From assembly GCA_018819135.1 (NCBI GenBank), contig JAHJQK010000119.1, positions 1-64,000 of the forward strand: a stretch of DNA of 64,000 bases, written 5' to 3'. Each line of letters starts with the position of its first letter. Within the stretch, counting starts at the first letter, position 1. Below the pieces are notes generated by a model. That model made no database searches. It was not told the origin of the DNA and saw only the letters and a list, made by a program, of their open reading frames with translations. The position numbers were made by a program, and so were the translations under genes. Positions 19,653-31,011 of this stretch are shown here, in pieces. This stretch comes from Pseudomonadota bacterium. Lineage in GTDB: Bacteria; Desulfobacterota; SM23-61.

Positions 19653-20576
19653 TCAAAACAAAGCCTCGACGAAATCCCTGGCGTTAAAATCGCGCAGGTC
19701 ATCTACTTTTTCCCCGATGCCGATGTAGCGCAGAGGAATTTTCAGCTCATCGGAGATGGCAATCAGAATCCCCCCTTTGGCGGTACCATCCAATTTGGTC
19801 AGAGCGATCCCGGTTACTCCCACGGCTTGGTTAAACATCTTGGCCTGGCTAATGGAGTTTTGTCCGGTCGTCGCATCCAGGACTAAGAGAATCTCGTGAG
19901 GAGCACCGGGTATCTCTCGTTCCACAATCCGTTTGACCTTTTTCAATTCCTCCATCAGGTTGACTTTGGTATGCAACCGGCCGGCCGTATCCACGATGAC
20001 GACGTCCATTCCCCGTGATTTTGCGGCTTTCAAGCCATCGAAAACGACCGCTGAGGGGTCGGAACCACTCTTTTGTTTGATCACCTCGCAGCCCGCTCGT
20101 TGCCCCCAGATTTCCAGCTGCTCAATGGCCGCAGCCCGGAAAGTATCCGCGGCTACCAGGAGAACCGATTTCCCCTGAGCTTTGAATTTCTGGGCCATCT
20201 TCCCGATGGTCGTCGTCTTGCCCGTACCGTTGACGCCAATGACCATGATGACAAAAGGGCGGGCGGCCGAGAGCTTAAGGGAATTCTCCTGCTGGCTGAG
20301 GATGTGCAGCATTTGTTCCTGGAGGTTTTTTTTCAATAAATCCGCATCCTCGAGTTCCTTCCGCCGAACCTTTACCGCGACATTGTGCAACAATTCCTGG
20401 GTGGTTTTTACCCCGATGTCGCTGGTAATCAAAATTTCTTCCAGCTCCGCCAGAAGATCATCATCGATTTTTTTCTTGCCGGCAATCAGTTGATCGATCT
20501 TGCTGACCAGACCTTGGTGCGTCTTAAAAAGACCCTGTTTCAGCCGCTGGAAAAATCCCTTCTTCTCTTCAGCCAT
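19653..20576 (-). CDS. ftsY: Signal recognition particle receptor FtsY
   Basis: GVNGTGKTTTIGKMA, DTAGRLHTKVNLMEEL, TKLDGTAKGG; start likely MAEEKKGFFQRLKQG. Confidence 0.95.
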   Translation of the reverse strand: MAEEKKGFFQRLKQGLFKTHQGLVSKIDQLIAGKKKIDDDLLAELEEILITSDIGVKTTQELLHNVAVKVRRKELEDADLLKKNLQEQMLHILSQQENSLKLSAARPFVIMVIGVNGTGKTTTIGKMAQKFKAQGKSVLLVAADTFRAAAIEQLEIWGQRAGCEVIKQKSGSDPSAVVFDGLKAAKSRGMDVVIVDTAGRLHTKVNLMEELKKVKRIVEREIPGAPHEILLVLDATTGQNSISQAKMFNQAVGVTGIALTKLDGTAKGGILIAISDELKIPLRYIGIGEKVDDLRDFNARDFVEALF

Positions 20577-20719
20577 CTTAACTCCGTGAGGCGTAAAGCG
20601 TGAGACGCAAGGAGTAATAGTCATAGGTCATTAAGTCTTTGGTTATTGACCATTGATCATTGACCTCTGCCTATCGCCTATAACCTATTGCCCCGAACCT
20701 TGAGCCCGTTGCCTTTTTT

Positions 20720-23700
20720 TTAATTCAATTTTACCGAGACCAGCTTGGAGATGCCCAGTTCTTCCATGGTGACACCGTAAAGCGTGTCAGCCAGTTCCAT
20801 GGTGCGTTTGTTGTGGGTAACGAGGATAAACTGATATTTGGGGGCCATATCTTTGATCATCTTGTTGAACCGCCCGATATTGGCGTCGTCCAGGGGAGCA
20901 TCCACTTCGTCCATAAGACAGAAGGGGCTGGGGTTAATCAAGTAAAGAGAAAAGATTAAAGCCAGGGCGGTCAGGGCTTTCTCCCCGCCGGAAAGAAGGC
21001 TGATGTTCTGCAACCTCTTTCCCGGTGGCTGGGCAATGATGTCCACACCGGTTTCCAGAAGGTTGGATTCATCCGTAAGCACGAGCTCCGCCCGCCCGCC
21101 GTTAAAGAGAACCATGAAGGTCTCCTTGAACTTCTGGTTTACCGCTTCGAACGTTTCCGCAAAGCGCTTACGGGAAGTGCGGTTGATCTTCTTAATCGCC
21201 TGGTCCAGGGCCTCTAAAGATTGCACTAAATCTGCTTCCTGTTCGGTCAGAAACTCCAAACGGGTTTTGGCCTCCTCATATTCCTGAATGGCCAACAGAT
21301 TCACTTCACCCATGGACTCGATCAAAGATTTCAGTTCCCCGAGGCGAGCTTCCACCTCCGGAGAAAAGTAATCTCGCTCATCTTCCCGGACCAGGAGGGC
21401 TTCGGGACTCAGGCGATGCTTCTCCTCCACATTGGAGAGGAGGTGTTTGATGTTAAGGTCGAGTTCCATGAGTTTCATGGCAAGGGTGTTTTTCTTTCCC
21501 AGCAGGTCCTGGAAGGTTCCCCGGCGTTCTTTCCAACGGCTCTCTTCTTTTTCGAGCTTCTCCCGCTCCGCGCGTAAAGCCTCCTTCCCGCCTTCCAGAT
21601 GAGATTGGAGTTCTTGATGCACCGCCAGAAGGCGGTGGAGGTCAATCTCGGCCAGACGTCGTTGTTCTTCGGCGGCGCGGATGAGCTGAATGCTTTCCTG
21701 AACTTCCTGGCGGCGTTGCTCAAGAAGGGCGGCCGTCTCCTGAGAAAGTTTTCGGGCTCGCTCCAGGTTTTGGTCCAGGTTCTGTTTCTTCTCCTGAAAA
21801 GCGCCCAGGCGTACTTTCGCTTCCGTGACTTCGGCCATGAGCCCTTCGATTTCAGCCTTCAGGTTTTGTAAATCTTGCTCTCGGCAGCGAAGGTTTTCCT
21901 CTTTTTCGCTTTTTAGAAGTTCAGAGGTCTGTAGCGCCGCTTCGGTTTTCCGGGCCTCCTGCTGGCATTCGACCAGCTCTTCGGCCAGCTGGCTTTCCTC
22001 CATCAGCAGGGTTTCGATCTTTTGTCTCCAGTGTTTCCATTCGGCTTGATACTGGTCTATTTCCTTCGTTGCGCTAACAATCTGTAAATCCTGGCCGTGG
22101 AGGGTTTGGGTCAGCCCGGCGATCGCATCTTCCAGTTCCTTGATGCTCTTGGCCAGTTGCTCTTGGGTGCTTTCCAACTCCATGACTTGCTGCCGCAGTT
22201 GTTCGGTGCTTTGAGTCAGGTCGCGAATTTCCCGTTTACGGTGGAAGGTGCCTGAGCCGATTTGCTCCTTGCTCCCTCCCGTGACGATGCCGGAAGGATG
22301 CAGAACTTCCCCATCGAGGGTAACCAGGGTTTTCCAGATGGAGTTACGGTTCCAAAGGTCAAGGGCCTGGCGCAGGTCAGTGACCACCCAGACATCTCCG
22401 AAAAGATAGGTCGCCAGATGAACAAACTCTTCCTTCACCTTAACCAGATTTAAAAGCGGGATCACTCCTTCATTGGTGGAGGCCGGTGAAGAAAGGACTG
22501 GGCTTGGTTTCAACTGCATGGGAATAAAGGTGGAGCGCCCCGCTCCCTGAGCTTTCAGGTAGGCAATGGCCTTCAGACTTTCTTGATGATCCTGGACGAT
22601 GAAGTGTTGTAACCGCTCCCCCAAGACCGACTCAACCACGCATTCGTATTTTGGTTCCGTCTCGACGATGTCTTCAACCAGTCCGTAAATCCCGTTCTGG
22701 ACCGATTCCTGCGCCTGCCGGTTCCGCAGGATGGCTCGCACCCCCTCCTGATACCCTTCAAAGTTTTTCTGTAACTCCAGAAGGGAGTTCAGGCGTGAGC
22801 TCTGCCGGTTCAGGCGTTCCCTGCTCTGGGCCAGTGATTCTTGCAGCGCCGCAAGGGAAGATTGCAGTTCTTTGATCCGCAGCATTTTCCGTTGCCGTTC
22901 CTCCTCAATCTGATGGCGGGCCTTCCGGCAATCGTCTAACTGCAGAGATATGTTGCTAAGGAGGGCGCGGGTCTCTTCAATCTTCAACTCCGCTTCTTCT
23001 CTCTCCCGACCGATCTTACCTTTACGCTGGGAGAGTTCTTGCGAACGGCGGGCCAGGTCAATGAGCAGATTCCTCAAATGGGCCAATTGGGTAAGGAGGT
23101 CCACCAGACTGTTTTTCCCTTGGGAGAGGGCCTGTTCCGCCTGGGCATGCCGGGTTTTTTTCTCCAGGAGAATTTGTTCTTTTCCGGCGAGAAAATCAGC
23201 GCCATGGGCGATCTTTTCCTGCTGTTCCTTTAGGTTTTCTTCGTAGGCCTGAATTTCTTTATCAGCCTCCTCCTGTTGCTGAAGGAGTTTGCCGATTTCC
23301 TCTTCCGCGCGGGAAACCTGTTTCTGAAGATTTTCGCGCTCGCGGGCGGACAGCTCAATTTGAGTTTCTCGGTCTTTAATCGCCCCTTCGTTTTCGGACA
23401 GCCGCCCTTGCTGGACAGCCAGGTCCCGCTCCCCATCCAGTAAATTAACCTTGATTCGTTCGAGGGAAGCTTCCACTTCTTTGATTTCCGCCGTAGCTTG
23501 AACCTCAAGATCCTGGATTTCCTGCAGGGAAGTTTGCCCTTCCCGGCGTTGAGCTTCCAAGTTGTGCCAGGTTTGAGCTGCCTGGCCCAGTTCCAGGGCG
23601 CGGGTCTCCTCGCGGTATCCCTTATAGCGCTCGGCTTTTTTGGCCTGGCGGTTTAAGGAATTGATCTGCCGTTTAATCTCCCCGATGATATCGTTAAGGC

Positions 23701-24283
23701 GCAAGAGGTTCTGCTGGGTTGCCTCCATTTTGCGCTGGGCAGCGGCTTTGCGATCTTTGTATTTGGTGACTCCGGCCGCTTCTTCTATGAGGATTCGTCT
23801 TTCTTCGGGCTTTGCGCTCAAAATGAAATCCATTTTCCCCTGCTCGACGATGGAGTAGGCCCTATGCCCGATTCCCGTACCTAAAAAAAGGTCGGTAATA
23901 TCTTTGAGGCGGCAGGGTACTTTATTGATAAAGTATTCGCTCTCCCCCGAGCGGAAAAGCCTGCGGCTGATAGATATTTCAGTGAAATCCAGGTAATCCG
24001 CAATCGGGTGGCCATTTTCATTGGCAAAGGTCAGAGTTACTTCGGCCATCCCCAGTGGTTTTTTGTTTTCACTCCCGTTAAATATTACATCTTCCATTGC
24101 TTTCCCCCGGAGTTGTTTGGGGCTTTGTTCTCCGAGGGCCCAACGGATGGCGTCCACGACGTTAGACTTTCCACAGCCGTTTGGGCCTACAATGGCCGTT
24201 ACACCGGCCGGAAAGCCGATCTCGACCTTTTCCGAGAAGGACTTGAACCCGCAAACCTCAATTTTTTTAATCTTCATGGCCAC
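20720..24283 (-). CDS. smc: Chromosome segregation protein SMC
   Basis: 1187 aa; GPNGCGKSNVVDAIRW, coiled coils, LLSGGEKALTALALIF signature, DEVDAPLDDANI. Confidence 0.97.
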   Translation of the reverse strand: MAMKIKKIEVCGFKSFSEKVEIGFPAGVTAIVGPNGCGKSNVVDAIRWALGEQSPKQLRGKAMEDVIFNGSENKKPLGMAEVTLTFANENGHPIADYLDFTEISISRRLFRSGESEYFINKVPCRLKDITDLFLGTGIGHRAYSIVEQGKMDFILSAKPEERRILIEEAAGVTKYKDRKAAAQRKMEATQQNLLRLNDIIGEIKRQINSLNRQAKKAERYKGYREETRALELGQAAQTWHNLEAQRREGQTSLQEIQDLEVQATAEIKEVEASLERIKVNLLDGERDLAVQQGRLSENEGAIKDRETQIELSARERENLQKQVSRAEEEIGKLLQQQEEADKEIQAYEENLKEQQEKIAHGADFLAGKEQILLEKKTRHAQAEQALSQGKNSLVDLLTQLAHLRNLLIDLARRSQELSQRKGKIGREREEAELKIEETRALLSNISLQLDDCRKARHQIEEERQRKMLRIKELQSSLAALQESLAQSRERLNRQSSRLNSLLELQKNFEGYQEGVRAILRNRQAQESVQNGIYGLVEDIVETEPKYECVVESVLGERLQHFIVQDHQESLKAIAYLKAQGAGRSTFIPMQLKPSPVLSSPASTNEGVIPLLNLVKVKEEFVHLATYLFGDVWVVTDLRQALDLWNRNSIWKTLVTLDGEVLHPSGIVTGGSKEQIGSGTFHRKREIRDLTQSTEQLRQQVMELESTQEQLAKSIKELEDAIAGLTQTLHGQDLQIVSATKEIDQYQAEWKHWRQKIETLLMEESQLAEELVECQQEARKTEAALQTSELLKSEKEENLRCREQDLQNLKAEIEGLMAEVTEAKVRLGAFQEKKQNLDQNLERARKLSQETAALLEQRRQEVQESIQLIRAAEEQRRLAEIDLHRLLAVHQELQSHLEGGKEALRAEREKLEKEESRWKERRGTFQDLLGKKNTLAMKLMELDLNIKHLLSNVEEKHRLSPEALLVREDERDYFSPEVEARLGELKSLIESMGEVNLLAIQEYEEAKTRLEFLTEQEADLVQSLEALDQAIKKINRTSRKRFAETFEAVNQKFKETFMVLFNGGRAELVLTDESNLLETGVDIIAQPPGKRLQNISLLSGGEKALTALALIFSLYLINPSPFCLMDEVDAPLDDANIGRFNKMIKDMAPKYQFILVTHNKRTMELADTLYGVTMEELGISKLVSVKLN

Positions 24284-24570
24284 CCCTTAGGTTGATTTTC
24301 ACCAGTTTTCCGGCAACCTGCTCGTAAATTAATGGTCATGCCTTCAAATTCATAAATGATAATTAAAACGAATAGTTTATCAATAAATAATTTCCTTTGG
24401 GCCGGGTATTTTGAATTTTTCGCTATTTTACCAAGGTAGAAAATTTTTGTAAAGCCAAAAATACAACTAAATGTATATTTATATTTATGAGCCACAACAT
24501 ATTGTGGGATGAGGGAGAAAAAGTGGTTTATTACTGGAAAATAATGGAGGAAAAATGGGTAGAATTAGGA

Positions 24571-26637
24571 TTAATTGGTGGTGATTTTGGAAAAGTCGCC
24601 AATTTTGAAAAAAAGCTGAGCAATTTTAATTAATAAGGACAATCGATTGGTTCTTATCTTTTCATCTTCGGCCATGACTAAAACTCCATTAAAGAATTCA
24701 TCTACGGGCTGGCGCAGCAAAGAGAGTTCTTTCAAGGCCGAGCTATAATCTTTCTGGGAGATCTTTTCCCCGGCTTTTTTCCCTATTTTTCCGTAGGCTT
24801 CAAAGAGCTCCTGTTCGCAAGTATTTTCGAATCGCCGGGTGTCCACTTCACCGGGAACATGGGATTTGGAAATATTGACCACTCTTTTAAAGGCGACGGC
24901 CAGGGGTTCGAAGTCGGGAACCTGCTTCAGATCATGGAGAGCCTTAGCCCTTTCCCATAAATCAACCGGGTCATCAAAGCCAACGGCCAACGCCGCTTCC
25001 ACCGCATCCGGGGAAAGCCCTTGGGAATTGAGCAGATTCTGCATCCGACCTCTGAAAAACTCGAGAACATCCGACTTGATTTCCTGCGGTGGCCGTTCAA
25101 TTTTTTCTCCCAAGAGGGCAAGGCTGTGTTCGAGGAGGGTGGAAAGTAATAGATCGTACCGTTTCTCCAGGACGATGTGAATGATGCCCAGGGTCTGGCG
25201 GCGCAGGGCGTAAGGGTCGGCTGTCCCTGTAGGAATCAGTCCCACCCCGAAACAACCAACGATGGTATCCAATTTATCCGCGATGCTGAGGACCGCTCCC
25301 GGGTGAGAAGAAGGAAGGGTGCCTCCTGCTATTTTGGGTAGATAATGCTCAAAAATAGCCAGAGCTACCTCTTCCTTTTCCCCGGATAACCGGGCGTATA
25401 CCTGTCCCATCACCCCCTGAAGGTTGGGAAACTCACCCACCATACCCGTGATCAAGTCCCCCTTGCAAAGAAGGGAGGCCCGTTGGACGATCTCGCGTTG
25501 TTCAGGAGCAATGCTGCCAATGAGGAAGTCGGCGAGTTGGGATAGGCGCATTACCTTCTCGTAAGAGGTACCCATCTTGGAGTGATAGACGACTTTCTTC
25601 AGTCCTTCCAAGCGCTGAATCAAGGGGATCTTTTGATCTTCGATGAAGAAAAATTTAGCGTCGGATAAACGGGCGTGCAGCACCCGCTCATTGCCCCGGG
25701 CTACCACGTTGGGATCTCTTGGTTTCGTGTTGGAGACGGCCACAAAAAAAGGCAAGAGACTACCTTCCGCATCAACCATGGAAAAGTAGCGTTGGTGTTC
25801 CCGCATGGCGCTAATGAGAACTTCCCGGGGGAGGGAAAGAAATTCTTTGGAAAAGCTCCCCCTTATGGGCACGGGATACTCCACCAGGAAGGCCACCAGC
25901 TCCAAAAGGTCATCATCGGGCCAAAGGTGTCCGGAGACTTCGCTGGCCGCCCTGTTTACTTCCGTTAGGATGAATTCTTTGCGTTCTTCTGGATTAACGA
26001 TCACGAAGGAGTTTTTTAACCGGCGCAAATAATCAGCAAGATCTTTGACCTGAAAAGAGCCAGGGGCCATGAAACGATGGCCGCGGGAGAGATTGCCAGA
26101 CGATATATTCCCTACTTGCCAAGGCACAACTTTGCCGTCGAAGAGGCAGAGGATCCAGTGGATGGGGCGGGCGAAGGAATTTTCCAAATCCATCCAGCGC
26201 ATGGATTTCGGGAAAGAAATAGAGGAAATCAATCGGGGAAGAACGGTCGGGAGCAGGCGAATCGTTTCTTCCCCTTGCTCTTCCTTGCGGGCGCAGATAT
26301 ATTCTCCCTTCTCCGTTTTGACAATTTGCAATTCCTCCACCGTAATTCCCTGGCCCTTGGCAAACCCCAAAGCCGCCTTCGTCGGTTGTCCTTTCCCATC
26401 AAAGGCGATGCGCTTGGCCGGCCCGACCACTTCGATGAACCGCCTTTCTTGGACGGGGGTCACTCCGGTGGCCATAAGAACCAGCCGTCTCGGCGTTCCC
26501 ATGGCTTTGATTTCCTTAAAAGCAATACGGTAGCTCTGGAATTCTTTTTCCAGGAGAGCCTTCATTTCTTCCAAAGCTCGGGGGATAAATCCCGACGGAA
26601 TTTCTTCGGTTCCGATTTCTAACAATAATTCAGCCAT
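24571..26637 (-). CDS. glyS: Glycyl-tRNA synthetase beta subunit
   Basis: 688 aa; MAELLLEIGTEEIPSGFIPRAL... Confidence 0.97.
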   Translation of the reverse strand: MAELLLEIGTEEIPSGFIPRALEEMKALLEKEFQSYRIAFKEIKAMGTPRRLVLMATGVTPVQERRFIEVVGPAKRIAFDGKGQPTKAALGFAKGQGITVEELQIVKTEKGEYICARKEEQGEETIRLLPTVLPRLISSISFPKSMRWMDLENSFARPIHWILCLFDGKVVPWQVGNISSGNLSRGHRFMAPGSFQVKDLADYLRRLKNSFVIVNPEERKEFILTEVNRAASEVSGHLWPDDDLLELVAFLVEYPVPIRGSFSKEFLSLPREVLISAMREHQRYFSMVDAEGSLLPFFVAVSNTKPRDPNVVARGNERVLHARLSDAKFFFIEDQKIPLIQRLEGLKKVVYHSKMGTSYEKVMRLSQLADFLIGSIAPEQREIVQRASLLCKGDLITGMVGEFPNLQGVMGQVYARLSGEKEEVALAIFEHYLPKIAGGTLPSSHPGAVLSIADKLDTIVGCFGVGLIPTGTADPYALRRQTLGIIHIVLEKRYDLLLSTLLEHSLALLGEKIERPPQEIKSDVLEFFRGRMQNLLNSQGLSPDAVEAALAVGFDDPVDLWERAKALHDLKQVPDFEPLAVAFKRVVNISKSHVPGEVDTRRFENTCEQELFEAYGKIGKKAGEKISQKDYSSALKELSLLRQPVDEFFNGVLVMAEDEKIRTNRLSLLIKIAQLFFKIGDFSKITTN

Positions 26638-26871
26638 TTTTAATCCATTGAATTAGGACACGGATTTTCACTGATGAACACAGATAATTCTTTAACATGA
26701 GGATTCCTGTTAATCTGCCTTTATCTGCGTTAATCTGTGTCCCCAATTGCCTTTTTCTTTATATCTCTGCGATCTCCGTGCCCTCTGTGGTGAATCGCCC
26801 TTTTGATTTAATACAATGATTCCTGTTAATCTGCGTTTTTCTGTGCCCATCCGTGTCCAAATTATTCTTCA

Positions 26872-27756
26872 TCAGGCCGTATTCTTTTTCAATAACGGAA
26901 AACCCATGGATTGGCGTTGTTGGTAGTAAGCCTCTGCGGATAGGCGGGCTAAATTGCGCACCCGAGCAATATACTGGGTGCGTTCCGTTACGCTAATCGC
27001 TCCCCGGGCCTCCAGCAGGTTGAAGGCGTGGGAGCATTTCAGGCAATAATCATAAGCCGGCAACACAAGCCCTTTCTGGTTCAAGCGGATCGACTCCTTC
27101 TCATACATGTCGAACAGTTGGAACAGCATGGGAATGTCGGCTTCTTCGAAGTTGTAGCAAGAAAACTCCACTTCACTGCGGTGATGTACATCTCCGTATT
27201 TGATTCCTTTGGTCCATTCCAAATCGAAGACGTTATCGATCTCCTGGAGAAACATGGCGATTCTTTCGATGCCGTAAGTGATTTCTACCGAGATAGGCTT
27301 GAGGTCAATGCCGCCGGCTTGCTGAAAGTAAGTGAACTGCGTGATCTCCATTCCATCGAGCCAAACTTCCCATCCCAAACCCCAAGCGCCTAACGTAGGA
27401 GATTCCCAGTCGTCTTCGACGAAACGGATGTCATGTTCCAGAGGTTCCACCCCGAACGCCTTGAGGCTTTCCAGGTAGATGTCCTGGATTTCTAAAGGGG
27501 AAGGTTTCAAAATGACCTGAAATTGGTAATAATGCTGGAGGCGGTTGGGATTTTCTCCATATCTTCCATCGGTGGGTCTGCGGGAGGGTTCTACATAAGC
27601 AACTTTCCAGGGCTCTGGCCCCAGAACCCTCAGGAAAGTTGCCGGGTTAAAAGTCCCAGCCCCTACTTCTGTATCATACGGTTGCTGCAGGAGGCACCCG
27701 CGATCGGCCCAGAATTTTTGCAGGGCCATGATCAAGTCCTGGAAGGTCATACTCAA
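26872..27756 (-). CDS. glyQ: Glycyl-tRNA synthetase alpha subunit
   Basis: 294 aa; [47 protein letters not shown]. Confidence 0.97.
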   Translation of the reverse strand: MSMTFQDLIMALQKFWADRGCLLQQPYDTEVGAGTFNPATFLRVLGPEPWKVAYVEPSRRPTDGRYGENPNRLQHYYQFQVILKPSPLEIQDIYLESLKAFGVEPLEHDIRFVEDDWESPTLGAWGLGWEVWLDGMEITQFTYFQQAGGIDLKPISVEITYGIERIAMFLQEIDNVFDLEWTKGIKYGDVHHRSEVEFSCYNFEEADIPMLFQLFDMYEKESIRLNQKGLVLPAYDYCLKCSHAFNLLEARGAISVTERTQYIARVRNLARLSAEAYYQQRQSMGFPLLKKNTA

Positions 27757-27877
27757 AATCCCGTTACGCCCATTTTAAAAATTTCGAAGCCAATTCAAAG
27801 GAGAATTTTTTAACATTTTCCAAGGGGAAAAGTCAAGGTCAAAAAGGCTGGTCGATAGGGCGGATGCAAATTGACCG

Positions 27878-28921
27878 TCACCCCGTGCGAATCGGCTGCA
27901 GGCTGAGGGTATCGGCAAAATGACAGGACACAAAGTGTTCATTTCCCAAGTCACGGTAGAGAGGTGATTCGACCCGGCAGATCTTTTCAGCATACCGACA
28001 GCGGGCGTGGAAATAGCAGCCGGAAGGAGGATTCATGGGGCTCGGCACATCCCCCTCGAGGATAATCTGTTGGGCTTTGTAATCGGGGTCCGGGACCGGA
28101 ACCGCCGACATTAAGGCCTCGGTGTAGGGGTGCTTGGGATTCAAGAAGAGAGCTTCGGTTGCGGCAACCTCAACGATCTTTCCCAAATACATCACGGCCA
28201 CCCGGTCGCTGATGTATTTTATAACCGAGAGATCGTGGGCGATAAACAGATACGTCAAACCGAACTGTTCCTGGAGGTCCTGCAGGAGGTTTACCACCTG
28301 GGCCTGGATGGAGACGTCAAGGGCAGAGATCGGCTCATCGGCCACGATCAACTCCGGCTCGAGCGCGAGCGCTCGGGCGATTCCGATGCGTTGGCGCTGC
28401 CCGCCGGAAAATTGGTGCGGATACCGCTTCATTTGCTCCGGGTTCAACCCGACCGCCGCCAGCAATTTTTGAATCCTATCCTCCTTTTCACTCCCCTTGG
28501 CGATTCCGTGCACCTGCAACGGCTCACCGACAATCTCCGCCACCGTCATCCGGGGGTCGAGGGAGGAATACGGGTCCTGAAAAATAATCTGCAGATCGCG
28601 ACGAAGGAACTTGAGCAGGTTCGGCGGGGCGGCAGCAATATCAACTTCTTTACAGGATTCGCCGGAGCCGGAGAGCTTTTTACTGCGGAAAAGAACCTCG
28701 CCGCCGGTAGGTTCGATCAGGCGCAGGACGGCGCGGCCGGCGGTAGTCTTTCCGCATCCGCTCTCCCCGACAAGGCCAAGGGTTTCCCCCTCCTTTATGT
28801 ATAAATCAATATCATCGACCGCCTTGACATATCCGGCTGTACGCATAAAAATGCCTTTGCGTACCGGGAAATATTTCTTTAGGTGCCTTACCTCCAGCAA
28901 GATGTGTTCAGCCGCCATCAT
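27878..28921 (-). CDS. Peptide/nickel ABC transporter ATP-binding protein (DppF/OppF-like)
   Basis: 347 aa; [33 protein letters not shown]-terminal oligopeptide domain. Confidence 0.93.
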   Translation of the reverse strand: MMAAEHILLEVRHLKKYFPVRKGIFMRTAGYVKAVDDIDLYIKEGETLGLVGESGCGKTTAGRAVLRLIEPTGGEVLFRSKKLSGSGESCKEVDIAAAPPNLLKFLRRDLQIIFQDPYSSLDPRMTVAEIVGEPLQVHGIAKGSEKEDRIQKLLAAVGLNPEQMKRYPHQFSGGQRQRIGIARALALEPELIVADEPISALDVSIQAQVVNLLQDLQEQFGLTYLFIAHDLSVIKYISDRVAVMYLGKIVEVAATEALFLNPKHPYTEALMSAVPVPDPDYKAQQIILEGDVPSPMNPPSGCYFHARCRYAEKICRVESPLYRDLGNEHFVSCHFADTLSLQPIRTG

Positions 28922-29920
28922 TTATCCTTCATTTTTTTCGGCATAGAGCCAGCAGGCTGCGTAGTGACTCGGAGAAACTTCGGTCAGCCGGGGAATTCGT
29001 CTTTTACAAATCGCCATTGTCTGTGGACAGCGAGGTTCGAATCCGCAGCCTTCTTCCACATCCAAAAGGCCCGGTACAACCCCTTTGATGGGCACCAGGC
29101 GTCTTTCTTTTGTTGCCGCGAGCGATGGGATTGAATTCATCAATCCCCTGGTGTAAGGATGGTTGGGGTTATGAAAAATGTCCCTTACAGGAGCACTCTC
29201 AACAATTCTGCCTAAATACATTACAACGACATCATCGGCCATATGGGCGATTACCCCAAGGTTGTGGGTAATAAAAATGATGGCGGTTTTAAAATCCCGG
29301 CGCAGATCGTTCATTATTTTTAATACCTGGGCCTGGATGGTAACATCAAGCGCGGTTGTCGGCTCATCGGCGATCAGCAGCGAAGGATTGCACGAAAGCG
29401 CCATGGCGATCATGGCCCGCTGGCGCATGCCACCCGAAAGCTGGTGAGGATATTCCCGAATCCGCTGCTCGGCAGAAGGGATGCCGACCGCCTTGAGAAG
29501 TTCGATGGCCTTGTTTTTTGCCCCTCTCCTTCCCAAACGCTGATGGAGGATAATGGTTTCCATGATCTGGTTGCCGATCGTAAAAACGGGGTTCAAAGAG
29601 GTCATGGGCTCTTGGAAAATCATGGCCACTTCGTTCCCTCGAATGGAGCGCATTTCAGGACCCTTGGGATCAAGCTTGGCCAGATCAACGACTTTTTCAT
29701 CAATATGGAAAAGAATCTCTCCCGCATCAACCTTCCCGGGCGGACGGATCAGTCCCATAATCGTCAGCGCCGTCACGGACTTTCCGCATCCGCTCTCGCC
29801 CACCACCCCCAGTGTTTTTTCCCGTTCAATGGTGAAATCAACGCCGTTTATCGCGTGCAACACACCGGCATCCGTATAAAAGTTGGTCTTAAGTCCTTTT
29901 ACTTCGATCAACCGCGCCAC
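28922..29920 (-). CDS. Peptide/nickel ABC transporter ATP-binding protein (DppD/OppD-like)
   Basis: 332 aa; GESGCGKSVTALTIMGL, LSGGMRQRAMIAMAL. Confidence 0.93.
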   Translation of the reverse strand: MARLIEVKGLKTNFYTDAGVLHAINGVDFTIEREKTLGVVGESGCGKSVTALTIMGLIRPPGKVDAGEILFHIDEKVVDLAKLDPKGPEMRSIRGNEVAMIFQEPMTSLNPVFTIGNQIMETIILHQRLGRRGAKNKAIELLKAVGIPSAEQRIREYPHQLSGGMRQRAMIAMALSCNPSLLIADEPTTALDVTIQAQVLKIMNDLRRDFKTAIIFITHNLGVIAHMADDVVVMYLGRIVESAPVRDIFHNPNHPYTRGLMNSIPSLAATKERRLVPIKGVVPGLLDVEEGCGFEPRCPQTMAICKRRIPRLTEVSPSHYAACWLYAEKNEG

Positions 29921-30114
29921 GGTTGGTCCTCCGCGCTTTCCCCCGCAATAAAAACGCCAATGATTATCTGCCGAATTCGCTTGCGCTTAACGCCGCAAGC
30001 AACGCCGGCGTCCTTCGATTCATAAGTTGTTACAATTTAGCTTTTTGAAAAGAACCGCTAAATTTCATTGAAAGCATGGTATCGATTCCTTCTCGATCAT
30101 CCCTTACCCCCAGA

Positions 30115-30972
30115 TTACGTAAGACGTCCCCGGAGCTTTGGATCTAATACATCCCGTATGCCGTCCCCCAGCATGTTGAATCCGATGACGGCAAAGAATA
30201 TCCCTGCACCGGGGATCAGCGAGAGCCAGGGGGCGTGCATGAAATAAAGCATTCCCTCCCGGATCATGTTGCCCCAGCTTGGTGTCGGCGGTTGCGTTCC
30301 CAGCCCGAGAAAACTAAGACTCGCCTCCAGCCTTATGGCGGTGGCAATCCAAAGGGTCGACATCACGATAATGTCACCGGCAATGTTCGGGAAAATATGC
30401 TTCCTGATGATTCCGAAACTGGGCTGCCCCGTCGCGCGGCTGGCTTCGATGAAAACCTGCTCGGAGACGGAAAGGGTGGAAGCCCGGGCCAGCCGGATGA
30501 AGCGGGGGGTAAACGCAAGCCCGATGGCAAGGATAACGTTTTGGGTCCCCGGACCGAAGGCGACCACAACGATAATGGCCAGCACCATGGTCGGAAAGGA
30601 CATAAAAACATCCGTCAGCCAAACAATCCCAATGCCCACCCAGCCTTTGTTATACCCGGCGATCAGGCCCAGTATCGTGCCCAGCATGGCCCCCAGAAAA
30701 GTGGCGGCAAAGCCAACGGACAATGAAATCCTTGATCCGTATATCGTCCGGGAAAAAATATCTCTTCCATATCCATCTGTTCCGCCGAAATATTCCCAGC
30801 TTGGCTTGGCAAAGCGCTTGATGATATTCTGTTTCATCGGATCATGGGTCGAAATATAGGGCGAGAATATGGCTAACAAGAGCGCGACAATCACCAATAT
30901 AAAACCGAAAAAAGAAACCTTATTTTTTAAAAATCTTTTTAGCTCCACGTTGTGAAGAACCTTCCTTGGCAA
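30115..30972 (-). CDS. Peptide/nickel ABC transporter permease (DppC-like)
   Basis: 285 aa; GTDGYGRDIFSRTIYGSRISLSVG and LGLGTQPPTPSWGNMI. Confidence 0.93.
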   Translation of the reverse strand: MPRKVLHNVELKRFLKNKVSFFGFILVIVALLLAIFSPYISTHDPMKQNIIKRFAKPSWEYFGGTDGYGRDIFSRTIYGSRISLSVGFAATFLGAMLGTILGLIAGYNKGWVGIGIVWLTDVFMSFPTMVLAIIVVVAFGPGTQNVILAIGLAFTPRFIRLARASTLSVSEQVFIEASRATGQPSFGIIRKHIFPNIAGDIIVMSTLWIATAIRLEASLSFLGLGTQPPTPSWGNMIREGMLYFMHAPWLSLIPGAGIFFAVIGFNMLGDGIRDVLDPKLRGRLT

Positions 30973-31011
30973 CTTTGACGGTTATTCATGATGATCTTCA
31001 CCAGAACTATG

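Noticed and set aside
28130-28804. 224-aa plus-strand ORF opposite the DppF-like gene
   Set aside because: Antisense shadow of a clear ABC ATPase.
29030-29050. GGTTCGAATCC, resembling a tRNA T-loop
   Set aside because: Lies inside the DppD-like coding region with no acceptor or anticodon arms.
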